NCBI GenBank assembly: GCA_900618795.1 | Contig: UYJD01000006.1 | Coordinates: forward strand, 1,353,072-1,417,071 | Reading direction: 5' to 3' | DNA length: 64,000 nucleotides | From: Cyanodermella asteris | Taxonomy: Eukaryota > Ascomycota > Lecanoromycetes > Ostropales > Stictidaceae | Shown here: positions 12,308-23,930 of the stretch, one piece after another | Position numbering within the stretch: position 1 is the stretch's first letter | Layout of the letters: every line of letters begins with the position of its first letter | Translations under genes and position numbers: made by a program | Notes under the pieces: model-generated | Told to the model about the DNA's origin: nothing | Databases searched by the model: none | The model's input: the letters and a program-made list of their open reading frames with translations, nothing else

Positions 12308-13107
12308 ATTTGATGGTTCGTGGGTCAGGCATGCCGGGTCGCTGGTTTGAATGACCAGAGGTCCAGCCTTTGCAAACGAGGCTAAGCTTCTAGCTCAAGC
12401 TCGTCGCCCCAGGCTCTTTCACCAGAATGGCATCCTTCTCGCTGCAAATGACTCTCGGTACCCATAGTCTGAAGAGCATACACTTGCGAACAGTTGCCGA
12501 AACGCGGTTGATTGCGCTCTAGACCGATCGTATATGCTCACGCACATTCATGAGCGTCTGTGTGAGGCAGGATGTGCTTGCTACCCCAATGACTCAGCAC
12601 ATGCACTGGGGCTGTCGCAGTCTACTCATCGTAAGGACTCCTTTTGAACCTTCCACAATACAGCTGGTCGATGTGAAGGCGCCTGAGGCGGATAATCGAA
12701 AGCGGCTGCGAAAGTCCTGGAACATCTATTTGCACTACCACGTCCATATCTACCTCGATAACTGCTGCTATAGCTACCTATAGAAGTTCAAGCCCACTGA
12801 TTTCACGAGGTATTACTAGGGATTAACATCCAAGTAGTTGACGCAGGATATCGAGAGGTGCCATCGACCATACTCGCGTCACGAATTCCGATTACCCGCC
12901 CTACGCCCTACAATTCACCAGCAAATGCCAAGGTTCCAAGCAAACATTTATAGCTTCTTACTGAATGATGCATGCAGCTACGGCTGCAGCGTATAGACTT
13001 ATGAAACAGTTCAAATTCATTCAAGGGTATCATCGGATATTTGTGCAAAAATGGCCGACCTCTTCATGTGGTAGATTCTCTCAGTAGCATCCGGTAGTCA
13101 CCATCTC
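12308..13107. other. Intergenic stretch with repeat copy
   Basis: No gene seen. It holds the minus-oriented copy of the 223-bp dispersed repeat (12678-12900). The rest is the upstream region of the HET gene and the 3' flank of the F-box gene. Confidence 0.5.
12678..12900 (-). repeat. Dispersed 223-bp repeat, copy 1
   Basis: Read on the minus strand, this segment aligns end to end with 42679-42901 on the plus strand, at roughly 70 percent identity by eye, with only very small gaps. Shared blocks include GCGTCAACTACTT, GAACTTCTATAGGT, GTTATCGAGGT and CTTTCGATT. Both copies are 223 bp and have a palindromic AT-rich centre (TATAG...CTATA). No coding capacity. Class unknown. Confidence 0.7.
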
Positions 13108-16100
13108 TTACATGACCAAGCACTTCCCATCCTTATCCTTACCCTTTTTCCTTCTTCCACCTCCACTTATCTCCGTCCGAATTCCCGGACTGCCCGGGAA
13201 GCGGCCCATCGGTTCCGCAGTGGCCGCTCTGGGGATCGCTCCCGGGTGAGGCATACCTCCCGCCCTACCTGCACTCCAGTCACCTATTACGCCTGGCATT
13301 GCGGGTACAGGAGGCACCTCTTCGTTCTGAACAACAGCATTTCCCACCTGACTCCGTCTCCTGCCACCGAAGATGCTTCTGTTTCTCTTTGGCTGCAACC
13401 TCCGACCTTCCTGAACCGTTTCAGGCACTACCGGCATGTGCATAGGCGTTCCTGGATCTGGCGTTTGTGCTCCGCGTTGTACGCTTGGATTCCTCCCGAT
13501 CTGGGAACCGACGCTCTCAATTGTGCCCAGCCGCTGGGCTACTGGACGTCGCAACGCCGGCTCGGATGCATTGCTTCGGTTGTTAGAATACAGGTGGGAA
13601 TGTCTTGCAGTTGACTGCACAGTAGGTGAGGGCTGCGGCTGGTGCATCTGAGGAATTATTGGTAACTCGGGCATTGGGTCATCGGGATCTGCACGACGAA
13701 AGGCACCGCGAAGCCGTTGAGACAGTCGCTTGCTCTTCTTACGAGACTTGATGGAAGATGCATCGGTAGCAAGCGTTGCGAGCTCTGATGGCAATTGAGA
13801 GGCCAATGTAGAGCTTGGACCGGCGTGTTGCGGTGGGTATGCGGTGTATGAGTAGGAATGCTGATTAGAGGCTGGAGAAGTCGCCGCTTCACGACGCACG
13901 CCACCGGAAAGCTGGCGCATGTGAGGCCGTGGGCGGTTCGCAAGGTTGGACATCTGAAAGGCAGACGGCTCTGGGATAGTAGATTCGAGCTGTGCCGGCC
14001 CCCTACCTTCAGCTGGTGGAGAAGCTGTGTTGCGTCCGCTGACAGCTGGTATCGAGGATTGTGCCTCGTATGAAGGCTGAGATGTAGGGATTATATCATT
14101 TGTAGCCTGATTTGGAACGCTTGCTGCGCTTTGAGGTATCTGGTAATCATGCAACACAGGCTGAGACAGGGGACTCTCCTTCGGCTCTTGCCATTGTTGC
14201 TGCGCTTGTTGTTCGACTCCAGCTTGCTGTGGCAAGGGTCGGAGTGGCTCTCCCGTGGGGGCGGATGGGAATGGATAACCAGCTAGCTGCTGTGTGTTGA
14301 CCATAGGCATTGTCATTGGTAGTTGGGCAGGCGCCGCTTGTGTAAGCGGAGAGATTGTAGCGGAACCTTCCCTGGGACGCATGGCCCCGGGATCTGGAGG
14401 CGAAACCTCAGGAGCGGCAGTCGGTTGCTGTACTGGTGGAGACTCGCGCTGAGGCGGTGTGTCGATCCAAGGCGCAGTAGGCTGATCGAGCGGTGCTACG
14501 GCGCGGGGCGATATCGGCTCACCTTCGTCGGCTGGAGGAATATGAACGACCTTTTCTTCAGGCGAGATAGGTGGATCGCTGGAAGGTGATGGCACCGAGA
14601 CGACCTCAGTTATTTCGTCCAATTGCTCCGATGCTTCTGCGGGAGACGGCTGCAAGTATTCTGTCGTATGCTGGGCGAGAGGATCTGCTGTTTCCTCTGG
14701 CGGTGAAATAGGTTCAGGCTGCTCTTGGGGAGCAGGCAATGGCCAATTCGGCTGTTCATGCAGAGTAGGCGGCGGCGGGGATTGAGCAAGAAGGCTTCCG
14801 ACTTGAGAACTCCTTCTCAGTGATTCTGACCGAGATAGACGGACGTTCCCTGAGCTTAGGGACGAAGAGCGCGTAAGGTGGGAGATGGGTCGAGCGATAT
14901 TCGAGTCCCTGATTGCAGCGTTAGAATCCCGGGGTACGATATTGGAGTCCCTAAGCGCCACAGAACTTGATGCTCCGTACGTCGTTAGCGGTCTCCTTCG
15001 AATGCTCGATCGTGGCGTCGGAGTCGTCGAAGAAACTGCTGAAGTATCGCCTGTTCTGAAAAAGTCGTCTCCAGGTCTCAAGGGTCGCAGTTGATGGGCT
15101 AGCAGATCTGTGTCCACGGAACTCCTTCGTCGATTGGATCTATTGTCGGTATTGACACTACTAGAACGGCGAGGTCTCATAAGGGCGTCAAAGGTATTAG
15201 GTATAGGAGCGATGTTGTTGTACAGAAGAGCCCTCTGCACCAAGTCGTCCGGCAGTTGCTCATCAACATACCTCTGGTAAGGGGGTGGCGGAGGTCGCCA
15301 GTTGTCGGCGTCGCTTTCATCTGGAACTTCAGTGCCGTCTTGTCTTCGAAGTTGCAGCTGTGGGCTTTGTTCGAAGTGCCTGAGCTGATGAAGTCTTTGG
15401 CGGCTAGCAGCACTGATCGTTGCCGATCTGTAAAGCGCGGTGCGAGAGCGAGGGTTCGTATGGGAATATGGACCTTCTGCAAATGCTGCAGCTTCTTCGA
15501 CAGACACACCGGGCTCGTCGTCGTCGGAGATATCCGGGTGCTCGCGAGCCTCCTGTCCGATCTCCGCGCCAAAAGGAAGGCTTCCAGGTACCTCCGGGAC
15601 GTCTGGAATGTCTTCAAGATCGTTGTTGGGTCGAAGTGCATCAATAACACTTCGCACCCTGGCTGCATCTCGTGTCGCCATTGTTCGGCGTCGAACCTTT
15701 GCGATCTCGGCCTCTATGTCAGTTTTCTGTTCTTCAAGCAGCAAGGGCTCTGTTTTGCCAAGTTCGATCGTGATCTCGCGTGTCTCCCCATCGTGTGGCG
15801 TAAGGTCGAAGTCGAGCACGGCTAATCTTCCACCTTCTATAGGAGTTTCTTCGTCGAGTATGAAGTCAGATCCTACGCCGCCCGGAGCTGCCACGATCAG
15901 GCGTTCGCCAATCCTGTGCATTATCGACACATCCTCCGGTTGGGCCATCTTGTACCAACACATAGCCGAGATACCTGGCACGTCCGTAACTTTACGACCT
16001 TTAGAGAACACGTTCCGGTATTTATCAACCAGCATCTGCCACCTGGGTCTTTCCGCTTCCGAATTATCGCCGGCTGTGCTGGGCCGTTCTCCTGCCGTTT

Positions 16101-17792
16101 CCGAGGTGGCCGAACTGTGAGCATTGCCCTCTGCCACCGCCGCTTGAGAGTTGACGTTTGCATCCAAGTTGTCAGGCACACCGTAGAGCCAGATTTCAGA
16201 ACCTTTGAAGCCCGCAGCCACGAGGTCACCTCTTGCAGTCGTTGAGGGCAAAGACGATGGAACCAATGCATCCTTTGGCCATTGAACTCTCCGATCAGTA
16301 CCATTTTGTGGTCCAGTGAAGTATGTTGTCCCATTACGCAGGTCGTCGGTTCGTACAGCACGGAAGCTTTCGTAAGTACGATCGTAAGTCAGCGTCCAAT
16401 TCGAATTGTCGTCTCCATAACGTGGTAGGAGTGTCGAATGACTGCAGTCCCGACTGCTGCTAGGGAATAGGATTTGCTGCGTCCACATGCTGTTGACCAT
16501 CTCGGCCTGGGTGAGATCATGCTCCATTGCGTTGAAATAGGGCGCAGTCAAGATCACTGTTGCGGGATCCTTAGTAGCTGTTGTCCCCAACAGCATGCTT
16601 CCGTCGCTTGAAAACATCAATCTGTCAACACGATGGCACTTGACTGTTCTGCGCTCGGATGGCGAAGCGTTCTCACGCAAAGAGCACAATTCCATGCCAC
16701 CATCAAATGCAGCAGCCAGGATCTCGCCCCCCGACGACATTGTGATAGTGTAAGGTGGGTTGTCCAGATCGACGGTCCGTCTTAATTCTACAGCGTCTTC
16801 TTTGACGTTGTAAAGGCTGACTTTATGGTCCGAGGAGAGGACAGCCAATACGCTTCCGTCGGCAAGAATATCGGCCGCGAGTGGCCGCCGTACTACCTTG
16901 AGCTCTTTGGCAACTCGTAGTGGGCAGTAATCGTCTTCCGTGTTGGGTGTGCTCCCTTCCTTCTCCTTTCCGTCCGAAAGAACCTCGCCCGTGGTGGCTT
17001 CATCTTTGTCAGTCGCATGGTCCTTTGGCGCCACCGTCGCCGAGCGTTTCCCCCGCAAGTCAATGACATAAATCCTGCTGGAACTGATTGCCAGACACCA
17101 TCTCCCGAACAGGCTGAACGTAAAGTCAAACTTCTCTCCGCCCGGTCCGGCAGCGAAAGAGCTAAGAGGTGTTTCCGAGATCAAATTCACAATCGTGACC
17201 TTTGGCCGGAGAAATGGTATGTACAGGCATCTCTTGGCTTCTTCCGCAAACTTCTGCTTCAGTTCTACAAGGCAGGTGTCGTCTAGCGGAGCGGTGATGA
17301 CGCTGTTCTGGCGACTATAGAGCGGAGATCGCGATAGGTGATGGGCGTATAGCTTCGCGTCGTTTGTCGCATTGCGCCACTGGCGATTGACAAGCGTCGC
17401 AGATGCGAATGTTTCCGAGTCGATTGAATACAGTATTCTGCAGAACACCAATGTCAGCTGACGTCCAAGGTATCCCCAGGACGTGAAGCAATGGCTTACT
17501 TTTGAAGGACTTCGACGGGTAGTTGGGCGGCGGCGCTGCGGAGGAGCGTCGTATCTATCGCGGTTTCCTGCATGGCCATTTGAGATTGCTCCTCCTCGTT
17601 CCATCCGTCGGGCATGGTAGCGGCCTCTTTTGACCCCGAAGCGCTGGGCTGTATCGTGATGGGTATCGTAGCTGGCTGCGCAGCGTCCGCCGCGGCTGGC
17701 GCTATGCCGTGAGCATCGTCCTGCGGGCTCGAATGAATTGCGGTCGTGTCAACGGGAGAAGTCATGGCGACTTCTGGCTCGGCCGAAGCCAT
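13108..17792 (-). CDS. Very long F-box protein with propeller-like N-half and C-terminal CaaX box
   Basis: Exons 17792-17500 and 17437-13108 (62-bp intron), 1540 aa. F-box proteins are substrate receptors of SCF ubiquitin ligases. The F-box spans the splice junction at about residues 85-130 (AAQLPVEVLQKILYSID, then SATLVNRQWRNATND). Residues about 145-720 have repeated short beta-type motifs (FSLFGRWCLAISSSRIYVID, LADGSVLAVLSSDHKVSLYN, MSSGGEILAAAFDGGMELC, FSSDGSMLLGTT) that suggest a WD40-like propeller, although the repeats are degenerate. Residues about 720-1500 are Pro/Gln/Ser-rich and disordered. The protein ends in a basic stretch followed by KDGKCLVM and TAA (13110-13108). CLVM fits the CaaX rule, and terminal Met favours farnesylation. 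The start (ATG 17792) is the first ATG of the open frame. The role as an SCF receptor is inferred from the F-box. Confidence 0.88.
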
Positions 17793-18801
17793 TCTCGCGG
17801 ACGAGATGCGAGGAGCAGAAAGCTGCCATAAGGCAGGAGTAATGTAGAGGCAGCAGGCGGTAAGCCGGGATGCGGCGACTGGCTGGAGCAGAGAGACGAG
17901 TCGATCCGATGCACGACAGACGCAACTTCGGGCCCCTGCGGTGGCTGTGAGCCGTGTTTCAGGCGTTCTTCGGCGACGGCGAGTGCCACCACAGAGCGTC
18001 TCACACGACCGACACTACTAGTACATTATTATTTGGCCGGCGGAGAACCAATCGCTGCGAGTTTGCCTCCTCATCGGCGGCTGCACTGCGCTGCGAAAGG
18101 CTTCTCACCACCACATACATCCAAAGTAAAGCGACTATCGAAAGTCATCAGTCTCAGTCATCAAATGCCACGAGGTAGCCATTTCGCCATCATGGCACAG
18201 CTACCCGGACCGTTGGCTCTACAATGCGATTCGTTCGAGTCTCGCGTGAGGCGGCGGCACAGTCATGGCATACATAACATCATTGCGAGACGGCAATGTC
18301 ATTTGTTCTGGAATCCTATCTGATTCTACCAATAATGTCGTGGAAAGCACAGAGGACCGAAATAACTCATGGTCGCGAGGTGCTCTTAGCTCAATTGCAC
18401 TTGACTTGACTTGCTTTGCTTACAACACGTTCCATCGCATGTTAAGGCGCATCCACGCGAATTCGAGGAAAAGTACCGACCTTGTCAAACTTACTGACAG
18501 CGCTATGAAACCTCCTGCCATATGGCGTCCAATATACGCGCGGTTGAAAACATTGTATTTTGCTCCTCGGCCATCAAAGCTGTTCCCCAAAGACTCCATC
18601 AGTATGTGGACGATTTTTGCCGGCGGATGTAAGCCACTCACAAGCGTTCTTGGCTTCCACCTCCACGTCTCGTAACACCTTTTTTTTTGTTGCTGGCTTC
18701 ATCCTCATGGCCCGGCGATGTGTGTTCCTGCTGCTTGTCAAGCCTAGACACTGTAATCGAAGAAGGCGTAGACAACTCGAACCATATCAGTGGAAACTTA
18801 G
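17793..18801. other. Gene-free stretch
   Basis: About 1 kb between the F-box gene start and the 3' end of the BuGZ gene. No gene, RNA or repeat seen. A GTTCGAGTC string at about 18229 resembles a tRNA B box, but no cloverleaf can be drawn around it. Confidence 0.45.
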
Positions 18802-20249
18802 CTAGGAAGTCAAGTTGCGTGGTCCATGCTCGTAGTCATTGAATCCTGCAGCAGCCACTGCGCCGCCATCTTCAATGTTGACCTGCATCTGAACAGTCTC
18901 CGGCTTGGTGGATCGTTCAAACTTATATTTGCCTCGTGTGGCCATCTTCTCCTCCGGACTCACTTCATTGTCCGAATAGACCATACGAATCCCCTTGTCT
19001 TCCTTCTTGGCTTTCTTAGCCGTTGGTTCGGTCTGGGCTTTGGCTGGAGGCGCCGTGGCAGAGCTCGGTGCCGTTCCCGGGGCTTGTGATAACGAGGTGC
19101 TCACTACAGAGTTCTCGGCCAATCCATTGTTAACACGATCATGGACCTGCTTCTGAGGGTTGTACTGTCCTTGATGCATTTGCTGCATAGTCGAGTTGTT
19201 CACGGCAGGCAGTCCAGCTACGGGCCGTTGAGGCAAACCTGTAGGACTCATCGCGCCGTTACGTGCAAGGCCGAGGGAAATAGGAGGCCCACCTTGAGGA
19301 GGATTATTGGTATGCAGTTGTTGGAACTGACCTTGTTGACCATATGCCATTGGCGGTGGCTGAATGCCGTAATGAGGGGTCGCAGCACCTGAGAACGTCC
19401 CAGGGGACGGTCCGCCCGGGAATTGACCAGAAGGACCGTAACTAGATGATATCTGCGAGCCGAAAGGCTGAGGGGGCGAGAATGCTTGCTGGAAAGGCCC
19501 TTGAGGTGAATTTAGGCCTTGCATACCGGGAGGGGGGCTGAAAGCGTTTGGAGGCTGGAACCCCGGCGCTGGAGGTCCATAATGCTGTGGGAAAGCAGCA
19601 TATGGTTGACCGGGCACTCCTCCGGGGGGTGGCTGCGGTTGTGATTGTTGTGCAGGTATTGAGTGCTGTACATCTGTTGGCCCAGGTGTAGATGGGCTAC
19701 TTACAGAACTGGCTCCTTGGGCAGCTGCCGCTGCCTTCTTCGCCTTGAAAGCCGCCATCCGAGCCTTGATATCTTCCTTGCTTTCGATCTTGGGCTTCTT
19801 GGCTGCATTTTCGCCGCCAGTCGCACCTGGAGCGGGATTGCCAGTCGCGGCGCGGCGTTCAGCCTCAGCCTGCGCGTATTGTGTGAGAACTCTTTGTCTG
19901 TGTGCGTCTGCGACATCCTGTGGGATACCTTCTGTACCAAAGATTTCAACGTCGAGGTTGGATCGGTTGGGCAGAGCGTTCTCGATGGATGTCAACGTTT
20001 CCTTGTGAACTTGAGTCAAATGTACAGAGAGACCTGGGCATGTCAGAATCAGGCGTGAACCGAGACGGTCCGAGGCTTACCTCCAGCTGTGTTCAACCTT
20101 CGCCCACACCTGTCGCACTTGAAGTGTTTCGCTCTTTGATGATCGATCAAAATCTTGAGATCGTCGAAATCGCGCTCGCAGTAGTAGCACCACGGGCGCG
20201 CGAGGAGCTCGTCGAGATCGGGCCGACCGCGCTTCTTCTTGTTTCCCAT
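18802..20249 (-). CDS. BuGZ/ZNF207-type zinc-finger protein with GLEBS-like motif
   Basis: Exons 20249-20081 and 20033-18802 (47-bp intron), 466 aa. Vertebrate BuGZ (ZNF207) binds and stabilises BUB3 and acts in kinetochore-microtubule attachment and splicing. This protein has the same plan: a basic start ([14 protein letters not shown]), two C2H2 fingers ([19 protein letters not shown], then [20 protein letters not shown]) and the diagnostic [20 protein letters not shown] and EIFGTEGIP segments. A Pro/Gln/Gly-rich middle (about 165-375) resembles the low-complexity region that lets BuGZ phase-separate. Near the C-terminus, residues 406-424 ([15 protein letters not shown], then KYKF) match the GLEBS motif, including the paired Glu. 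Splicing links the first finger exon to LSVHLTQVH exactly where the family alignment requires. The name is by homology; BUB3 binding is inference. Confidence 0.9.
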
Positions 20250-20637
20250 GCTGAGGCAGATTCAGCTACCTTTCAAGGATATAGTAAGTTCACAAGTGTA
20301 AGGTTGTCAAGTTCGATGTGAGAGACAACAGTGCCAATGACGACGGAACGACGATCCGTCCTTGACAGCCGGCGGCCGAAAACTCCGGCTGCAGCCTTTG
20401 TCATTTCTTCGCCAACGGCTTCTGCATTTCCACTCACGCGCTGCATCACTCCAATTGGGCAACCATGCGTCACTGTGCAGAGACAATCTAGATGCATCGG
20501 GGAAATGCACTGTGCCTGTGAGCCGGCATGATGAAAATAGAACGCGTGGCTCACAACCATGCATACGTTTGTTCTCTGCGGCTAACACGAATTCCTAATG
20601 AGAGGTGAAACCATAGGTGTGCTCTGTTGAATTCGCC
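20250..20637. other. Short gene-free stretch
   Basis: About 390 bp between the BuGZ start and the 3' end of the next minus-strand gene. It must hold the BuGZ promoter and the neighbour's terminator. No specific element recognised. Confidence 0.45.
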
Positions 20638-22002
20638 CTATACCACGTGCTGCTCCAGTCTTGACAACTCGCCGGCAATGATTATGCGAGGCCGCTGGTT
20701 CCTCGCGATGACCTCCATCAGGCTATTGAACGCCTTCTGGTCATCGCCTGCCTCCAGGGACGCTTTAACACACGCCGGAGATGGGTGCAGAGTCCCTTCA
20801 GTATCGTCCAAGACCGCGTACGGGAATGTACGCCGCCACTCTGTCTGGAGCCCGTCAAGCAGTCTGTCCACTTCCAGAGACAAGCTCTTATCCCCTTCGC
20901 TCTGAAAGTCTTCGTCAAAATAGCATGCATCATCCTCTGGTATGCACCTGAACTCGTTGAGAGACGAATCTGATCTGGCCAGGGCCTGGAAGATCTCGTC
21001 CCAGAAGAACTGTCGATCAGTGTCCTCGTATTTCACGGCCCAGCAGCTAATAAAGGCAACTTTCTGAAGCGTGGGAGCATGAGCAGCTAGCCAAGTGGCA
21101 AGTTTCGAGTTCACACAGATGTGCTCGAGTACAAGACTGGTCAACTTGGAAAAGTGATTGTTGACGAATGGAAGAGATAAACAGCCGCCGAGGAAGACAT
21201 CGTTCGAACCCGTCAACTTCAGGCTGGATAAGTTGACATAGTGTGAGAACATCACGCTTCCAAGGTTCCACACGTACTGTTGACATCCAGGCAGCTCATA
21301 TGAGGGTTCGGTTTCTTCCACTCTGCTGTGGAAAGACAAGCAAAGCGCATCAAGTCGGCCAAGATAGTCTTTCCATTCGCTCTTGTAGAAGGCCGAACTA
21401 AGCTTGGGGCAAACAGACAGAATGCTGAGTGATCGGATTGTCTGACTTTGAGCTAATGTCTCCCATGCCAACCTCATGAGCTCCCGCCATGGTTGACAGC
21501 GTTCCCGGCGCTTAATCGTCAAAGCGTCTTCTCGAGAACGGAATAAGACATTTGGTTGAGGCACTCCGAGAAATTCTCGCAGCCAGCCAGGTGCTCTTCT
21601 GACATATTTGTGACTGTATGCGAGATCGAAACGGATAGTGATAGCCGTCACATTGGGCGTGAGCCGGCCGAGAAGGAGCTCACGTCCTTCGGCAGTAAGC
21701 AATTCACTTGATGGGCCTAGGAAAGGAATTTCTGGCTCAACAACTCTGAATTGGAGCTCAGAAACAAGGGGAGCGTAAGTGCGCAGGGCCAGCGCGAGTG
21801 ACCTCGACGACCATCCTTCGTTGCTGAACTCAACGTTACCGAAGAGACGTCGAGCGAGCAGCCGACGCAAGGTCTTGCAAATGCAACTGAGCTTTACGGC
21901 GGCCGGTGTTGGCTTATAGAGATTTGACGTCTTGCCGCAGACGACCTTATCGAAGATCAGTTCAAGGACGTCAGAGGGCAGTTCGAGGAAAACTGGCGCC
22001 AT
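20638..22002 (-). CDS. F-box protein
   Basis: Single exon, 454 aa from the first real ATG (22002; the frame runs further up but without an ATG). The protein opens MAPVFLELPSDVLELIFDKVV, a textbook F-box core, and the domain continues through LSCICKTLRRLLARRLFGNV (to about residue 60). The rest is Leu-rich with stretches such as TIRSLSILSVCP, NLSSLKLTGSND, KLTSLVLEHICV and TLQKVAFISCW, spaced like irregular leucine-rich repeats, as in many fungal F-box proteins of unknown target. It would act as an SCF substrate receptor. It is one of three F-box genes within 15 kb, but its sequence does not resemble the other two outside the F-box, so tandem duplication is unlikely. Confidence 0.85.
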   Translation of the reverse strand: MAPVFLELPSDVLELIFDKVVCGKTSNLYKPTPAAVKLSCICKTLRRLLARRLFGNVEFSNEGWSSRSLALALRTYAPLVSELQFRVVEPEIPFLGPSSELLTAEGRELLLGRLTPNVTAITIRFDLAYSHKYVRRAPGWLREFLGVPQPNVLFRSREDALTIKRRERCQPWRELMRLAWETLAQSQTIRSLSILSVCPKLSSAFYKSEWKDYLGRLDALCLSFHSRVEETEPSYELPGCQQYVWNLGSVMFSHYVNLSSLKLTGSNDVFLGGCLSLPFVNNHFSKLTSLVLEHICVNSKLATWLAAHAPTLQKVAFISCWAVKYEDTDRQFFWDEIFQALARSDSSLNEFRCIPEDDACYFDEDFQSEGDKSLSLEVDRLLDGLQTEWRRTFPYAVLDDTEGTLHPSPACVKASLEAGDDQKAFNSLMEVIARNQRPRIIIAGELSRLEQHVV

Positions 22003-22838
22003 TGGAGAAGGATAGGGCGTATTCGCTGTAATATTAAGTAATGTGCACAAAGATCGTCAATCACCGGGCCTTGGGACACTATAAGACCTTGAATGTGGTC
22101 AATTGAGGAAGTCGCACACCCCAGTCAAATATCACGACCTATCATGCCAGGTCTTACGACGTTCGCGACTGGTGATTTGGGCAGGTCAAGAGCTCCTCTC
22201 GCTGCTGCATTGTTTGACCATGATCGCCAGGAGGGTGATTACAATCAACAGGTCTTTCAACAGCACAAATGATTCTTTCCAGTCAACTAATAAAATGTCT
22301 GCCTCCTATCCCAACCTTCATGGAGAGCTATCTCTTTCAATTTCTGCATCACATACCCATCACTCCTTCCGCAGTTTGCCTGGCAAATGCGACAAGCGAG
22401 GTGATTGCTCCTGCAGCTCTCAATTCAGCACTTCCGCATGGTCACGAACCGGCAGCTCTCATTGATGTACGGAATCTGGGGGCCATGCACGAGGTCTCCA
22501 TCCCGGTAGCCTGACTCAAGACTTCAGTCTCGTGCGGGCACTCACTTTTTTTCCGGCATATACGATGATTTGACATGAGTATCGGACCTAGGGCCATCTT
22601 CAAAGCAGTGTCCTTGACTTTAGCTTTCGTTCCAGCATCTTTGACCATGGCGGCCTTTGAGACGCGTGATGCAAGGCATTTTGGCAGGTCGTAGCTGGCA
22701 GATGAAATGTTGAGTGGATGCTCAACTCGTCTTCATAGTCGTCTATAGACGCTAAACTGACATGCGCCGGTTCTTTGATCGGCAATTGCAAAGAAGGGTT
22801 TGCCTAAGCACTTGACTGCTAATACAACGTGGGTCTTC
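22003..22838. other. Gene-free stretch
   Basis: About 840 bp. Small open frames on both strands have no coding character. Nothing recognised. Confidence 0.45.
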
Positions 22839-23930
22839 TTAGCTGTTCCAAGCGACGATCAGTGACAGTCCAATTCTTGGGGGGGCTGGAGGCAGAGCTT
22901 TCCCGACCGCTGGCATTTCGACAAGTGTGTTCGGGTCCTGCTCATAACGGCCTTTACCGCTGAGCTCGTGGTAGTAGCCATATTGCTGCACCTTGACACG
23001 CATTTGCTGCATTGGAGGGGTGGTATCATGAGGTGAGCTCGAGAATGAAGGCGACGCAACGGCGCTCTCATCTTCATTCGAAAAGTTTTTGGCACTGTCT
23101 GTAGCTCCACTTGGCGCTGCTTGGCGCCTTCGACGGAGGAAGCAGCAGACTCCCACGCTCAGAAAGATCGATACGGAAAGTAAGCTGCCCAGAAGACTCC
23201 CAGCAATGACGACTGTATGCGAAGGGCTGCTTTGTTGAGTTGCAGCAGTCCCGTTGGTCGCTGCCGCGGTCGCAGCCGGTGACGTCGAAACTGCCGCGGC
23301 GGTTCCTGACGTCTGAGTGGATGGCTGAGGCGTTCTTGTCGAGAATGAGGATGTCGTCGAAGATGAGATCGTCGTCAATGCAGGCTTTGTATCAGTGACC
23401 GCGTATCCGCCGTCCTTGGACATGATCCAAAGATTCTTTGTTCGCTTATCGCAGCAGCTCTTGTCTCCGTTGAGACCCTGGCAAAAGCTGCCATCATCAC
23501 ACATCACGACTTGTTGATCCGTCTCATTATTCGCGTTCCCCTCCGGATCTACAATGACCGTCAGCATGTCCCCTCAAACGCAGACTGTTCCATCAATACT
23601 GACTCAGTGCGTCGATGAACAATCGTAAACAAGCCGAGTCCTTCCACGTTGGATCCGTGCAGCTCTCTCTCCACGTCTTTCCCAGTGTTGGATCCCTGCA
23701 TAATCCATTGGGCAGATAAACATCCGTCACCCCCGTGCGACAGCACATCGAATGTCCGCCACTCGGTGCCGGACAGGGCTTATATGCCGGCAAAATGGTA
23801 TCGCTCGGTACTTTAGTCGCACCGTCCATCGAATTCCTGTCGATGCCAAGCGGCGTGTAGCATTTCTTGTCCAAGTACGAGCCATCGTCGGCTCTCGAAA
23901 GTCGTAAAAAGAGCAAAGCGCAAAGGAAGC
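22839..23930 (-). CDS. Cys-rich single-pass membrane protein (start unresolved)
   Basis: Exons about 23930-23604 and 23548-22839, joined by a 55-bp intron (GTCAGT donor, TGTAG acceptor). The layout is that of a fungal surface sensor-like protein: hydrophobic stretch (AYVCFLCALLFLRLSRA, likely signal peptide), a Cys-rich ectodomain (DDGSYLDKKCYTP, HSMCCRTGV, LCRDPTLGKTWRESCTD, then CDDGSFCQGLNGDKSCCD), a Ser/Thr/Ala-rich probably O-glycosylated stalk, one membrane helix (VVIAGSLLGSLLSVSIFLSV), a RRRR stop-transfer and a cytoplasmic tail of about 90 aa. Proteins of this plan are common in Dothideomycetes, of unknown function. The frame that encodes the signal-like stretch has no ATG before an in-frame stop. 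A TACTAAT branch-like site and a GGGCAG acceptor at about 23950 suggest an upstream exon, but I found no convincing donor. The end coordinate is therefore approximate. Confidence 0.7.

Noticed and set aside
18190-18260. Possible tRNA, because of GTTCGAGTC and TGGCACAGC strings
   Set aside because: No 7-bp acceptor stem or T stem can be formed around them.
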